A DNA stretch of 64,000 nt from Centropus unirufus. Lineage: Eukaryota > Chordata > Aves > Cuculiformes > Centropidae. The stretch is from contig VYZI01000035.1 in NCBI GenBank assembly GCA_013397695.1, positions 2,509,805-2,573,804 on the forward strand, written 5' to 3'. Shown piece after piece: positions 37,037 through 49,384 of the stretch; positions within the stretch are counted from its first letter, which is position 1; the number at the start of each line of letters is the position of its first letter. The notes beneath the pieces are model-generated. The model was not told where the DNA came from. It saw only the letters and a program-made list of their open reading frames with translations, and searched no databases. The position numbers and the translations under genes were made by a program.

Positions 37037-38851
37037 TACAGCAGCTGGTCTTCAGGATCTGTTACTTCTCCTTCTCATCCCCAAACCCCTCGTGGACATA
37101 ACCTTTACCCATATGCAGCAACTCCCTTGCCTCCCCACTATGTTTCCTGTAGTGAAGACTAGCACTAAGCACAGAAAGCAAATGATCCAGAACAGATTTG
37201 ATGCACATAATTAAAATTGTAGTGGGAGAACAGCGAGTTGCCTGCAAATGAAGTTATGCACTTGTAATCACCAGACCAGCAACGGGGCTGGAACAGCCAT
37301 GGGCTGCCCATTAGAGGTTAAAAACTTGTGCTCTGGCACCACCTCTCATCCTCACTCCCCAGAGATATCAAGGTCTGACCAATGGCTGGGAAGAGCTTTT
37401 CACCTCTCCAGGTTTTGCTTTACAAGGGATTGAGATCTACTGACAGTTCGAGTTCTTCCTGCTGTCCTACTGCCAAAAACGCCTTTCAGTTCCAGCTTGT
37501 TACTTGGCAATTCACTGAAAAGGCAACAGACTAAGGGAGGAGCTCTTTTTTCCTCTTTTTTTTTTTTATTTTTTGGTAGCCAATTCCCCAGCTGGTTGAG
37601 TTCAAGTCATTTGTGTCTACTGAATGTTTGCTTTTTGAGCTGCTGTAAAATTAGATGGCAGGAAGCCTAGAGCTCCTGTGCAGGCATCCTCCTTACCATC
37701 TCCTAAGCCATGAAGCGCAGAAATGGTGTGCTCATTCCAGTGAAGAAAGCCTGGCCAACATTTCCACAAGCCTTAAAAATGCTTTGAAATCAAGTGTTGA
37801 AAGCTCCTGGACTGATCAGGACTTGTGTCGTGCAGGAGAAATCCCAACCTAATAAAACAGTATTGAGAAGGAGCCAGACTCTCAGAGGTGTTGGAGCTCT
37901 AAGTTTTGAAAATGCCAGATATTTCTAAATCTGATGCCTGAACTACTAAGCTGTCCCATCGGGCATTAGTGGAAGTATTTATTATTTTTAATACATGCTG
38001 CCTGCAGAAAGAGGCAAACACAGTAAAAGAGAAATGACAAGTGCTCCTTCAAAGGGATTGCCAGCTGAAACAAGAAAGCTGTATGTACAGTTCAGACTTT
38101 GTACTTCCGAATGTGTGTGCACCTCCAAAGAGAGACAAAGCATTACAATCAGACTATTCCTGACTCCAACCATTTCTTTGCATTTAAAAATACACAGAAT
38201 GCCACGAACATTCATCATTCTTTAATGGCACACTTTGGTGAGGAAAACCAATTGCAGGAAAATGAAAAGACCCAGTTTGCTATTGCAAATTGAAGGCTTC
38301 TCATTAAAAGTTTTTAAAAAGAGAAGTATAATAGTCAGGATAAAGTTTTTACCTTTAATTCCCTTCTCCTGTTCATCCCCAACTGTGCTCCAGACCATGA
38401 AGACTAAGATGGTATTAAGAAAGAATAACTAATAAAAATGGCTTTACCTTAAAAACTGTAAGGAAAACGTATCCTGATTAAAATAATAATGACATTTACC
38501 AGAAACTTGTTTTTGACTAAAGAAGACCACATGCAAAACAATAATTTTCACAATTTTGTGGAGAGCAGACTATTTTATGAAGGACTATAAAAGGCTTCAT
38601 TCAGCTGTTCTTTGAATTTACAAGGCACTAGTAAGAGATCTCCCAAAACCTGTTTACACCAGAAATACATTCAGATAAATGCCATCATGGTGGATGTGGG
38701 ATGTTACTCCAAGAGGGCTCAAAGGTCCCTGGAGTCAATGCACAAATTTTTCACTATCTTCCTTGGTAATGTCTTATTTGAAATAGGACAGATATAAAAT
38801 AGAGAACACATTACTAACAGCAAAAGACATGACACATGGTACATCCATACA
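37037..38851. other. Unique non-coding sequence, no gene supported
   Basis: Unique sequence with no recognised domain or repeat. CTATAAAAGG at 38585-38594 matches a TATA box, but nothing nearby supports a promoter. Confidence 0.55.
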
Positions 38852-38978
38852 GAATTAGGCTGAATGGGGCTTTGAGCAACCTAAACTAGTTGCAGATGTC
38901 CCTGCTTATTGCAAAGGGAGGTGGAATAGATGATCTTTAAAGGTTATTTCCAACCCAAACTATCCTATGATTCTATGA
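38852..38978 (+). mobile_element. CR1 LINE 3' tail fragment
   Basis: This is a short, decayed CR1 tail: GGGCTTTGAGCAACCTAAAC, AGATGTCCCTGCTTATTGC, TAGATGATCTTTAAAGGTTA and a CCTATGATTCTATGATCC end containing the eight-base terminal repeat. Plus orientation. Confidence 0.88.
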
Positions 38979-40497
38979 TCCATTTCATGAAAACTAATCC
39001 ATGGAGAGACAGTAAGTTATTCTCTAGTCAATCTGTTATGTGCATCACGGTGTTTTGCAGAGCCAAAGCTGGCAGCGTGCATCCCACACAAACACCAAGC
39101 AGACCAGCAGACACCCAAAGCTAGGCCTTGTAGCATCCCAAGGAGTCTTCAAAACACAGCAGTTCTCAACTCCCACTCAATTTCTACTGGCACACACAAC
39201 CCCTAATTTATTAGAAAAAAAAAAAAAAACCACAAAAAGGCTACAGGGTGGCACACCCTCTCTGAAAAAGCACCAACACCTTCTTTACAATAGCCTTTTT
39301 TAATTCCAGGATCTCTTCCAGACAGTTTCATCTAACTTCCATTTCATTTTTTTTCTACAGCCTACAGTTTCTTTGCTCACATGCCTTTTAAGTAATTATT
39401 TCCTGAAGTGAAAGATAATGTACCATTATTATCCTATATCTTAAGAAAACGTGATACAATACTAGATCGATATCCCAGCCTACTATTAAATGGTTACAGA
39501 GACAGCCACAAATCTTCCTATCCTTATCACTCAAATAGTGAAATACCTAAGGTTCTCTTCCACAAAAAGCTCTGGTACACTTAGTAACTTTTCCACTCAG
39601 TGGCTATATTCCTTGAAGTCAGTTGTACGTATTCTAGTGCTCTTCCTCTTTTACTTCTCCATATGAAATTCATGCATTTGTATGAATTTAAGTCTGTTGA
39701 GCAATAAATTCAGAGGCAGAAGAAACAGTGAGCAGTAATCAGACAAACTCCTTCAACCCCATCTGCCTTAGTTTTGGTATAAAAGCAATCAAACATCTAG
39801 GGCCCAGAGGGGAATCATCCTCTGTTCCAGCTGACATACCACAGTTTCTGATCAGGAGGCCAATAAGAATAAAAGTGTTATCTTTCTTTTAGGAAAAGGA
39901 TCTGAAACATTTTTCTTCTCCACTCACCTCACGTAGACCAGAACCACCATCCTCTGCGTCCAACCTTGATCCAGTGCTCTCCCAAGTCAGGCCTGACGTG
40001 GTCACCAAGGACTAAGCTTCCCTACCCCAGATGGTACTATTGAACATGAAATCACAAGATGCACGAGTCACAGACCTCCTTTCATATACGACTTAATTAG
40101 AGAATGGGGTTCCTTCAGAAAGGAGAGGTATGGATGACATTTCCTGTCATAACACTATTACAATAGTATCATAAAATTTGAAAACAGTGGTTACAAGGTA
40201 TGATACCTTACCAGTATTCAGAGTCACCAGTACCCAACCTGTCTCACTTGCTTAAAACAAGAAATCCACTGCATACATTGTAGTTGTTTTACTTTGTTTT
40301 AAATTAAAACACATCTGGTTTCCAAGCACATTTTTTGGCCAGCTGTTCACAAAACTGTATAAACACAGGGGAAGGTCACCAAGGAATGACAGAAAGTGAT
40401 AGGTCAAGTCACGAGGTCACGAACCCTCCCACCACAAGGTCTCAGCAAAACATAGTCTTAGTCTTTACAAAACCTTCATAGTTTCGCTATCACCATA
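38979..40497. other. Unique non-coding sequence, no gene supported
   Basis: A run of 15 A at 39215-39229 is the only notable simple sequence. No gene or repeat family is recognised up to the assembly gap. Confidence 0.55.
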
Positions 40498-40550
40498 NNN
40501 NNNNNNNNNNNNNNNNNNNNNNNNNNNNNNNNNNNNNNNNNNNNNNNNNN
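40498..40550. other. Assembly gap (53 N)
   Basis: Fifty-three N. The flanks, CACCATA and CCAAAAACC, are not obviously simple sequence, so the cause of the gap is not visible. Confidence 0.98.
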
Positions 40551-41190
40551 CCAAAAACCATCTGATTTAGATAAAACAATTATCTGGTTGGGATTAAATT
40601 ATTAAAGGATTTTCAAGAGAATGCCACTATGGATTTGAAGGGAAAAAAAAGGGAATACTGTTAAACGCCTGAGAAACAAGAGGCTATGCAGGGTCCTGCT
40701 GCCAATGGCAGTAAGTGTGGAGGGAGAAGGAAAGAGGAGGAGGTTTCTGGTCCCTGGTGGGGAGGTGCCAGCTGCCGCTACCACCACCATGCCTGTCCCA
40801 CTTATGATAGTGGGACTTGCTGCAGGCCCTTCATGGGGGCAGGACCCTCTGCAGGCCAGAGACCCCTCTCCAGATTCTCAGCTCCTGGAAAAAAAAAAAA
40901 AAAGAGAATCTTGGCTTGTACCTCAGGGAAATATCATTATTCTCCATTAATTCAGTGTAGCATGCATCCTCTACTGCCCAGGAGAGCAGGGCAAGCGACA
41001 GGTCTCCACAGGTAGTGGGGTAATCTGGACATGTATCATGTATCTGTCCATGCCTACAGCCCAGCCCTTCCATGGCTGCTGCCTTCCCTGGACACAGCCA
41101 CACGCTCTCCCTGTGGATTTTGAAGACAGGAGAGAAGGAAATAAGGGGTTCTCACATAACTCCAGGAATCAGGTCCTGACCCTGCTCCTC

Positions 41191-41293
41191 AAGGTAATGG
41201 GATTTCTCTTTGAACAAGCTGTTCCCCAAGATGGTAAGGTTTCCCTTTGACCAAACTGCTCCCTTGGATAGCATGGTTTCTCTTTAACCAAGC
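41191..41293. repeat. Degenerate tandem repeat, about 38-base unit
   Basis: Two and a half diverged copies stand in a row. Each has a GGTAAGG/GGTAATGG/GCATGG start, then TTTCTCTTTGAACAA, TTTCCCTTTGACCAA or TTTCTCTTTAACCAA, then GCTGTTCCCCAAG or CTGCTCCCTTGG. The unit boundaries fall near 41191, 41231 and 41268. It is an old minisatellite-like duplication. Confidence 0.75.
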
Positions 41294-42052
41294 ATAACCG
41301 TTGTAATGCAATGCATCAACAGAAAACACTATAGGAAAAGTCCTGCAGGACCAACAAAGTAAATTGTCAAATGAAAATATTTGGGTTTCTTTGCCTGGAA
41401 GTATCCATTAAGGGGCTGAGAACAGGTCCTTCTTGCCCTCTGTTCCCAGCCATCCCCCACCAAGCCCAGGTACAGGCTCTAGAGCTAAGAAGCACCATCT
41501 CCAGCAGAAAAGCTCCCATTAATTAATTAAAAGAAAACTATTTTGAATACAATTCAATCCCAATGTCCAGCTCACCATTTTAGAAAGCTCCTCTCCAAAT
41601 ACTACCCATCTCTGGCTGCTGCACAAGCTGCACTCTTTTTAGGCTCTGGACGTTAATCAAGCTGTTCCTTATTTTTAGATTTTCTTCATACAACTTTACG
41701 CCACAAACTCGATTAACGTTATGTCTTGGAACATCAAAGTTAATCACAGATCAATCAAACTGACAGAAAACGTTCCTCCTGCTTTGGGAGAACTGAACTC
41801 AGCTGACTTTTTAATAGGAGAAGCTGAGAGAAGAGGAAAAAAAAATACACCACAGACTATAAATCAACCAATTGGACATCCTGGCCGTGAATGAAATTTC
41901 CCCGAGCAGGTGGGGAGGGAAGGAGCAGAGCAGCAGTGTTTCTCCACAGATGCCTGCACGTGCAGGTTAACTGCTCGCCTGCATGGAACCATGTGAAGGC
42001 CTTGTTTGACTTCAGGGCAATGCCCAGTGGAGACTGAGGAGGGAAAACTTAC

Positions 42053-42141
42053 CTCTGCATTTCCAGCCCATTTAAAAGCACGCTTTCTCTCACTCTTGTT
42101 TCCTTCCTCTGTCTCTCCCAATATACTGAATGATATCACAG
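42053..42141 (-). other. Candidate minus-strand exon, open in one frame
   Basis: On the minus strand the acceptor GATTTCTTGCAG begins an 89-base segment that ends AATGCAGAG|GTAAGT, a near-perfect donor. One frame is open throughout (29 codons, V-I-S-F-S-I-L-G-E-T-E-E-G-N-K-S and onward, basic towards its end). The same frame is open for 103 codons in the genomic DNA (41864-42175), which lowers the value of the open exon. It is on the same strand as the candidate promoter near 11.8 kb but upstream of it, so it would require a longer transcript. No homologue is recognised. Confidence 0.18.
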
Positions 42142-44059
42142 CTGCAAGAAATCTCAATCCCCAACACACCTCCACCCTAACAGGAACCTTCTAATTCACT
42201 CAGTTCAGCAGGCTGAATTATTCAGGTAATAGACTCTGACCTAGGGTTGCTGTATGTACGGTATTCCTGCTGCAGGGAAGGGGAAGGATTGCAACCTTAC
42301 ATTGCACCCCAGCTGCCCATCTAACCCACACAAATCTACTCTTCATCATTCATTTCTTCCACCCCCACCCCCAGACATGATTAAGAGAGGTGGAAAATAT
42401 AAAATTACTTCAAACCCCATATGTTCTGTTTGCTGCACTGAAGCCTGCTCTTGAGAACACCCCTATTCCCTCTTTCCAAAACCAAAAAGAAGTCATAGGA
42501 CAATACGTGCCCTGTACAAAAAGGGCGAATTTTATCTAGTTTTCCTCACTGGAACTCAGGAGTACTTGGGAACCTTCTGCAATATAGATTCTTGTTGGCA
42601 CCTGGAGGCAGAAGTAAACCATTAATCAGGAAAATCTACTGCTGCATATGTCAACTGATGGAAGGGTGAAAAAAAAAAAAAAACAACCCACACCTTGTAA
42701 ACGCAGGTTAAAGATTAAAAGGTATGCCATCAGTTAGCACCATAATTTCTAATTGGTCAATTCTGACCTGCTAGTGTTACCAGTGGCACCTTAAACTATG
42801 TAATAGGAAGGATATAAGACACTTTTTTCACCCGTGTGCTTACTCTGAGCTCAGAGCAGAGCCAGTGATTCCCCAACCCCATGCAATAGCTCACACCATA
42901 GCACAGGCGTTCAGGGTGAGACCTAAAACTCAGAACTTTCAGCTTCTATAGATATCAGCAGCTGTAATATCAGCAGAGGTTTGCAGGGAAGTGTCAGCAG
43001 TTACAGACTGCAGGCTCAGACCAAGCAATAAAAAGCCACGTTGGGAGTAATACACCAGGTTTTTCCCCTTTCAAAGCAAAAATCAGGAGCTCACTGAATA
43101 CAAGTACATACATTTCTTTACATTCAGTAGGAAATATTGGGTGTTTCTGCCTTCTTTGCACCCCTCAATGTGAGCCACTAAAGACACTTGTGTTCTGCTG
43201 TCATAAAAAAGCCAAAAACAACAAAACAAACAAACTAAGCCCCAAACAGAAAATAGCAGAAGAGGGTAAATATTAAAGACATCAACTCAAACCCTTGCTA
43301 AATTAGCACAGGCTAAAATTGCACAGCAGAAAAAGGATACAAAAATTGGGCTAGGGAAAATTTCCTGTATTTCAAATTTCATACACTGGCCTGTAATTAG
43401 GTTACAAATTTTCGTAAATGCTACCAACTTTGGGAAAATGCTGTCACCAGGTAAAGCAAGGTGACATTCTCCAACACTTCTCCAGCCTCACTTTTAAACT
43501 GAAGGTGTTTGTCCTCCTATTTCTCATTGCAAATGACTGTACTAGGCAAACTGCAGTCCCGAATAACACACTCTTATTCCAAAGGTCTTACAACTGAACT
43601 TTGAATTATCTTCTAACCCAGGGAAAAGAGCAAAAATTCACCAAGTAATAAGCTGGATGTTCACATAGGCAGCTCTTGGCAAAGCTCCAGACACATAAGA
43701 GCTTCCACCCTCACTGCCTGCACCACCTTCACCCTCTTCCTGCACACAAGCCACCATCGCACCACTGACTGCTGCCAGACACCAGGATCCCAAACATCCC
43801 AACTAACTTCAGTTCATATTTTCCACATTGATGGAAAACTATAGTGACCATTGACAAATATGGAACTTTTACTGACAAAGTATTGTACCCACTGATAGGG
43901 TAAGACAAAAAGGGAAAGAAAAGTGAAGAAAAAAACAAAACAACTAAAGCTGAGCTTATGATTTAAAGACCAGAAAATGCAAGTTTAATCTGTGAATATT
44001 TTTTGCCCCAGCCAAGAATTACTGGTTCTTCCATGTCAAAACACACAGGGCTTTTGTTA

Positions 44060-44340
44060 TGCTTTCTCAAGTGTTATATTTACACATTGTGGTTATATTT
44101 TTTCTGGCTGCTTCTCTGACGCTTAAGGAATGATAAGGATTCCTTAGTGCATTAAAGGGGTTTAAAATGCAGTGCACAGCCAAGCAATCTGGGAAGCAAT
44201 TGCTATGTTTCTAAAGTGAACTTTAATCTAGAAATGCTCATAAAAATCATATTATGGCATACGGAAACAATAATGTTAATTAAATAATTTGCATTTACAT
44301 AGCAATTGGTCCCAAGGGCCAAGCGTATAGCAGCACAATT
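44060..44340. promoter_or_regulatory. Candidate conserved non-coding / enhancer-like block
   Basis: AT-rich, repeat-free block with a TTAATTAAATAATTTGCAT cluster (about 44276-44294) that joins a homeodomain-type TTAATTAA to a perfect POU octamer, ATTTGCAT, at 44287-44294. The mirror-like GGAATGATAAGGATTCC lies near 44127. The regulatory role is inferred from motif content. Confidence 0.3.
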
Positions 44341-45949
44341 CACATGAAGTACACCAAGTGCTCAGCAGCAACAGATCTTAATTTGACCTGAAGAAACCAA
44401 AGTGCACGCCACATCTGCTTTCCCTTGCACCTTCTACCCCCAGCCTGTACAGGTCCAAAGGCAGACCATCAGGTTTTGGCTGCCTTGGACTACCTAGCAG
44501 GACTCCTGTGCTTGGTGGTTAGCTGCTTGAGAAGTACCTACACCTCTGGTACATTCTAGGTTTGGTTAGTTTTTTTACTAACCTATATGCAAGTCGGCAA
44601 GTGACAAAAGGTCTCTGTGTAGCATGGAGATGCTCCACCCAAACCCAAGCACTTTGTTTAACTTTCTGTGCCAGGCCCTCTCCAGCTGGCTGGGTGCAAG
44701 GCTGCTCCTCTCCAGGTAAGACAAACATACACAAGACTGTCTACCCTTGAGACTTCTTCCATTTGTTCAACACAAGTAAAGATGACTGCAGAGATACTTA
44801 ACACCCACAAAGCCAGCTCTAATTCAATATTCCTGGTCAGACAGGATTTGTACATGACAGAAATAGAACTAACTGCATTACAAGAGAAATGAACTCTTTC
44901 CAAGATCCTGTCCATTTAAAGCGCAATGCCAAGCTCCTTATATTTATGTGGGTCTCAACAATTTAGGAAAGAATTAGTAGAGGCAAGAACTAGAAACACT
45001 AAAAACACACTATTGTTTTTAAATGAGGACACTGTCAAGATAAATATATATATACACACACATGCTTAAAAAATGTAGACAACCCCATCTTCATTTGTGT
45101 TTTTTGTTAGATTTTTCTGCCCCATTTATTAGCTCTGTCAGGGAAACAGCACAAGCTAATTTCATTATTTGTTCTCAGCCAATTTGACTTTTTGGCTTCC
45201 TTCCTATGCCCTAACAGAGTTGCTCTGTTTCCAAAGAAGGGAAAACAGCCATTGTGTTACTGGAGATAGAACAATTTTTCCCAAGTCCACTCTAGCCCTG
45301 TGGGAGGGACGTGTCCTGTCAGCAGCAGGCACTGGCACCTGCAATGCCACCTCCTGCCAGGAGAAGAGCAGGACATGCTACAGGAACGCTTCTGGAGCTG
45401 CTGGATGAGTGGGAAAAAAAAAACAACCAAAAAACCCCACGTCATCTGCAAGACTGGGAAGACTCTTGGCACATCAGAAGGACTGTGAAGGGGAAACACA
45501 GGCTACATTTCAAACTGGAACTTGGTTCTGGGAGATGATTTTGCACCATGGCATGGCAACCCTCTTATCCCATGAAGGCTGGAGCCACAAGGCCTTGCTG
45601 GCGTAAAGTTTCCAGTCCTCACCACCTTCTGGCTGCCTCAAAACCACACCATATACACAAAGGGGCAAAAAGAAACATGTGCAGGCTTTCCTTGTAAGTG
45701 AGCACTTGACATTGCATGAAGCCAGAAGACTTCAGCTAGTTCCACATGGATTTGGCTTTGATCTAAATCACCCTGTTCAACTCCATTAAAAGGTTATTTT
45801 AAGTAATTCAGATCTTCATAAGCCCGAAGAACCCAATCTTTCAAAACAGACCCCTTTATCAGTCCTACCTCGCCTCTTTGTTTCTGGTAAAAAAAGAAAC
45901 CCCAAAGCCCTAAAACCAAAATAAAGGATGAAAAAAGCTAATAAAAGGT
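44341..45949. other. Unique non-coding sequence, no gene supported
   Basis: It has a short TA/CA microsatellite (ATATATATACACACACATG at about 45046-45064) and a GC-richer patch at 45290-45600 with overlapping open frames on both strands. No domain is recognised. Confidence 0.55.
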
Positions 45950-46520
45950 TGGCCTAATCAAAGTTCCAATATTTTCAAAGGGATTTGCATACAGTCCAGT
46001 GCTGCTATAGTATTTTTCACATCTGTGGGGCATTAAAGGAAATAACCAAATCTTGAAATTAAAGTTGGGTGTCCCTCATGGCAGTCCTTTGGAACTAAGG
46101 CTTTTTCTTTGCCCCTTCATTTGCTTTTCATCTTCAATTTTGTTTGCCACTGCTAACTTAATATACAGGAGTTAATTTCTTTCCTGACTTGAGGTATCAC
46201 TAGGGGAATATTGTGTGTTACTGTGGCAGCTGGAAGTCATTACATCTATATAAAAATTAACCTGTGGCATTACTCTAATCTTTTTTTCCTTTTCTTTTTT
46301 TCTTTTTTTTTTCCATTTATACAAAAGCACCTGCCTTATTAATACTGGAGTTGAAGCAATTGCTAATGCAAATAACTGAAACTCTAACTACATTAAATAT
46401 GCAAATACAAACCCCTTAGCATTTCCCTAAATCAATATAAATAAGATCCTAGTCCTTGAGCTGCAGAAGAGGTATCCGAAAGCAATGCAATGTGCACAAA
46501 AAGAGATTGGTTTCCATCCT
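45950..46520. promoter_or_regulatory. Enhancer-like block with three POU octamers
   Basis: Three perfect octamers (ATGCAAAT or its complement) lie at 45983-45990, 46366-46373 and 46399-46406. The last two are 25 bases apart and sit among TTATTAATACT and TAATGCAAATAACTG sequence. A 35-base pure pyrimidine tract (46280-46314) divides the block. Octamers bind POU-domain factors such as OCT and BRN proteins; that use here is inferred. At least six further octamers are scattered over the window, so only the clustering is notable. Confidence 0.35.
46280..46314. repeat. 35-base polypyrimidine tract
   Basis: An uninterrupted run of T with scattered C. Such tracts can form triplex DNA or act as splicing signals, but no AG acceptor follows closely. 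Confidence 0.85.
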
Positions 46521-48264
46521 GCCCGCTTTTAGAATAAACCTTCCATAAGAAAGCGAGACTCCTATTTAAGTCAATCTCACAAGCAAAAAACCAGAAACTA
46601 ACATTTATATTTCAGAAACTGATCTAAATCTAAGCCCTTAAGGAATCCAGTCAGATGGACTGAAGAAGAGAAAATGATGGACAAAAAACAACTGAAGGTA
46701 TTGAATACTTTGAATATAGTAGTTGTATAAATTCAGACATTTGATTCATTAATTCTTAAAACTCCTCATTTAAGAAATGAACTCTCCCATGCTCAAATAT
46801 ATACCAAGTCTAAACATGGAAGGGGGCAAAAATCACCGCACACCACAAAGCCAGCTAATCAGAGTACTTTTATGTATAACACTCTTCTTCCAGAAGTGTT
46901 ACAAGTATGTATTATTTTCCTAGATGTTTGGTGCACACAAGCAGCAGGGAAAATCATCTGGTACTGAGCTTCATGCTGCCATTGCTAGACTGCAGCTGGT
47001 ACTGAATGTATCGTTTAAAGCAAGGTACAAAGGTGTTTCTACACTGCAGTGTATTTTGGGAACTCCTGCAGTCATATTCACGAGGCCACTCAGTGAAGAA
47101 AAAAAAGTTTCAGGCATGTGCTTGTCTCAGAACTGCATAACAATCCATCCAGCTGTTGTCCATTCAAAACCATGTCATCCATTCTAGGGAAACAAAAGGC
47201 ATAAAAGCTCATTTTTTAAGATTCAATACCCACAAGAGATTTTATCAAGAAGCCTGGCATGGAGATGCTATGCGTTTCTACCTTCCTTGACGTCAAAAAT
47301 GTACATGAAGATTCCAGAGCATGGACAGCAAAGATATAATGGAAAAAAACCCTCAAATACCCTGAAAACAGAACATGTTCTATATGTTAATAAATTATAC
47401 ATGATGCCAACCCTAAGGACTTTAACTTCCTAATTTTTGTAAACTTCCTAATCTACAGCAGATTGCATTTGCCCATAGAAGTATGTTAAAACGAACATCA
47501 AGGAACTGAACAGTTTTTAATTGGGAAAGCATTATTCTCCCTTAAAATTAGCCTGTCTAAATAGCAGTTTGGGGGAAGCTCCCACCCTCATCAGTGGAAA
47601 GAAATCATTACCTTAGCAAGGCAATCCCAAAAAGATGGGACATACCTCAAAACATGGGACAAACCACTGCTGGGTAGTAACCTCTTTCCCCAAGCTTGAG
47701 AACAGAGGAGAGCATGCCTGGCTCACAATATACTCCCAGCTCATGAATACTGATGTTCTGCAAGGTGAAGCCCAGCCTGCTGAAGGGCCCAATCACTCCC
47801 CCAACACCTGTAGGACAGCAGTACTATTGTATAGCTAATATTGATTCAGGCTAGAAAAATTAAGCCCTGAGTCACCGGGGGCAGCTGACTGTTTTCCAAA
47901 AAATTGACATAATAAAAGCATAGTTGCGCAAGAAAGTGAGGTAATTAATTGTGGGAAATTACAGTGTGTTTCTGACCGCTCTTGTGTGTTTTGCTATGCT
48001 GAGATTAAAGGGCAGGTCACTTCCCTGCAGCTCTGAGAGAGAGATATGTATTCACCAAGCAAGTTACAGCTGGGAATGTAATGCACTACCAGTCACCACC
48101 TTGGTTTACCCTCTGAAAGCCTGAAAGCTTACCTGACACTTAGACTCTGCAACACACATTTGCCAACCCTGCACTCCCTTCTGCATCCTCCTTCACTGTC
48201 CACTGAGCACACTTGGAAAGACTTGTACACTTCTTAAATTGGAAACTCCTCTGGCCAGTGAGCG
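46521..48264. other. Unique non-coding sequence; motif-rich end near 47880-48070
   Basis: No gene is supported. The last part (about 47880-48070) is repeat-free and has GAGGTAATTAATTGTGGG (homeodomain-type TAATTA) followed by GCAGCTCTGAGAGAGAG. It is a weaker enhancer-like candidate than the neighbouring blocks. Confidence 0.45.
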
Positions 48265-48985
48265 CATAGAATCATAGAATGTCCCAAGTTGGAAGGGACC
48301 CACGAGGATCACCGAATCCAACGCCTATCCCTGCATAGGACAGCCCCAAAAACTTACACCATATCTCTGAGGGGGCTGTCCAAATGTTTCTTGAATACTG
48401 CCAGGCTTGGCACCATGACTACTTCTCTGGGGAGCCTTTTCCAGGGCTCTGCCACCCGCTGTGTGAACAGTCTTTTTCTAATATCCAACCTAAACCTCCC
48501 CTGGCACATCTTCCTGCCATTTCCTCAGGACCATAAATGGCCAGCAGAGAGAAGAGATCAGCGCCTGCTACTCCTCCTTCTCTTGTAAGGAAGCAGTAAA
48601 CAGTGATGAGGCCCTCCCTCGGTCTCCAGGATGAACAGAACAAGTGATTTTGGCCCCTGCTCATATGGCTTTCCCTCTAAACCTTTGACCAACTTCACAG
48701 CCCTCCTCTGGACTCTCTCCAGTAGCTTTACATCCTTTTTTTACACCGTGGTGCCTGAAACTGCATGCAGCACTCTAGGTGGGGCTGCACTGGTGCAAAG
48801 TAGAGCAGGACAATCACCTCCCTCAATGGGATAGCAATGCTGTGCTCAGTGCATCCTAGGACACAGTTGGCCCTCTTGGCTGCCAGAGAACACTGCTGGC
48901 TCATGTTCAACTTGTCATCAACCAGAAACCCCAAATCCCTTTCTGCAGGGCTGCTCTCCAGCTTCTTGTTCTCTTCCCTGTGAGC
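48265..48985 (-). mobile_element. CR1 LINE fragment, minus strand
   Basis: It starts with two CATAGAAT terminal repeats (48265-48280), which mark the CR1 3' end read in reverse, followed by GTTGGAAGGGACCCACGAGG and the typical CR1 3' untranslated body. Upstream of this in element sense, a minus-strand frame at 48728-48934 encodes the conserved ORF2 C-terminal block (LVDDKLNMSQQCSLAAKRAN and HLECCMQFQAP). The copy is 5' truncated at about 48985. It is in the opposite orientation to the other CR1 copies of the window and preserves its tail better. Confidence 0.95.
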
Positions 48986-49342
48986 ATGGTGTGACCAACA
49001 TAACCACTAGCAGTGCCTAGACACAAATTTATGTGCAACCCAAAGCAAACTCCACACCAGACCTGCAGGGGTGTGTGCAGCCCCCCAGCAGCAGGCCAGG
49101 AGGTAGTCCTTTATCAAGAGCCATGCAGAAATGTTGCTGTCAGACCCTGTAGAGGCACAGGGTGTTTTGGGTAGGGCTACAGGTCATGCTTCAGATCTGA
49201 TCCCCTTCCCTCTTGTTTAGCACATGGCTAGGAGGGAGTTTGTAGTAACCTGCTATCACAAGCCTTTAAACGCATCCTTGTTTTCCTCTAATGGAACACT
49301 GTTATTGTTATAATTTATAAATGAAAGTGATTAGGCAGCAAT

Positions 49343-49384
49343 TCAATACTATTGTATTGATCTATAGTAATCAATACTATAGAT
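49343..49384. repeat. Two adjoining perfect hairpins
   Basis: TCAATAC (49343-49349) pairs with GTATTGA (49354-49360) across a four-base loop. Immediately after, ATCTATAGTA (49360-49369) pairs with TACTATAGAT (49375-49384) across a five-base loop. Both stems are perfect. TCAATACTAT also occurs twice as a direct repeat. Flanks do not extend the stems. Confidence 0.9.

Larger units (their letters stand above)
40551..44059. other. Unique sequence; only the tandem repeat and candidate exon noted
   Basis: Apart from the degenerate tandem repeat and the candidate exon listed separately, this stretch shows A15 runs at 40889-40903 and 42669-42683, an ATTAATTAATTAA patch at 41519-41531 and no recognised gene or transposon. 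Confidence 0.55.

Noticed and set aside
38585..38594. TATA box CTATAAAAGG
   Set aside because: No CpG, no leader-like exon and no supported gene follow; such motifs are common in AT-rich DNA.
48100..48260. Minus-strand donor GTCAG|GTAAGC near 48130
   Set aside because: The nearest good acceptor would leave only a 14-base exon, so no plausible exon could be built.
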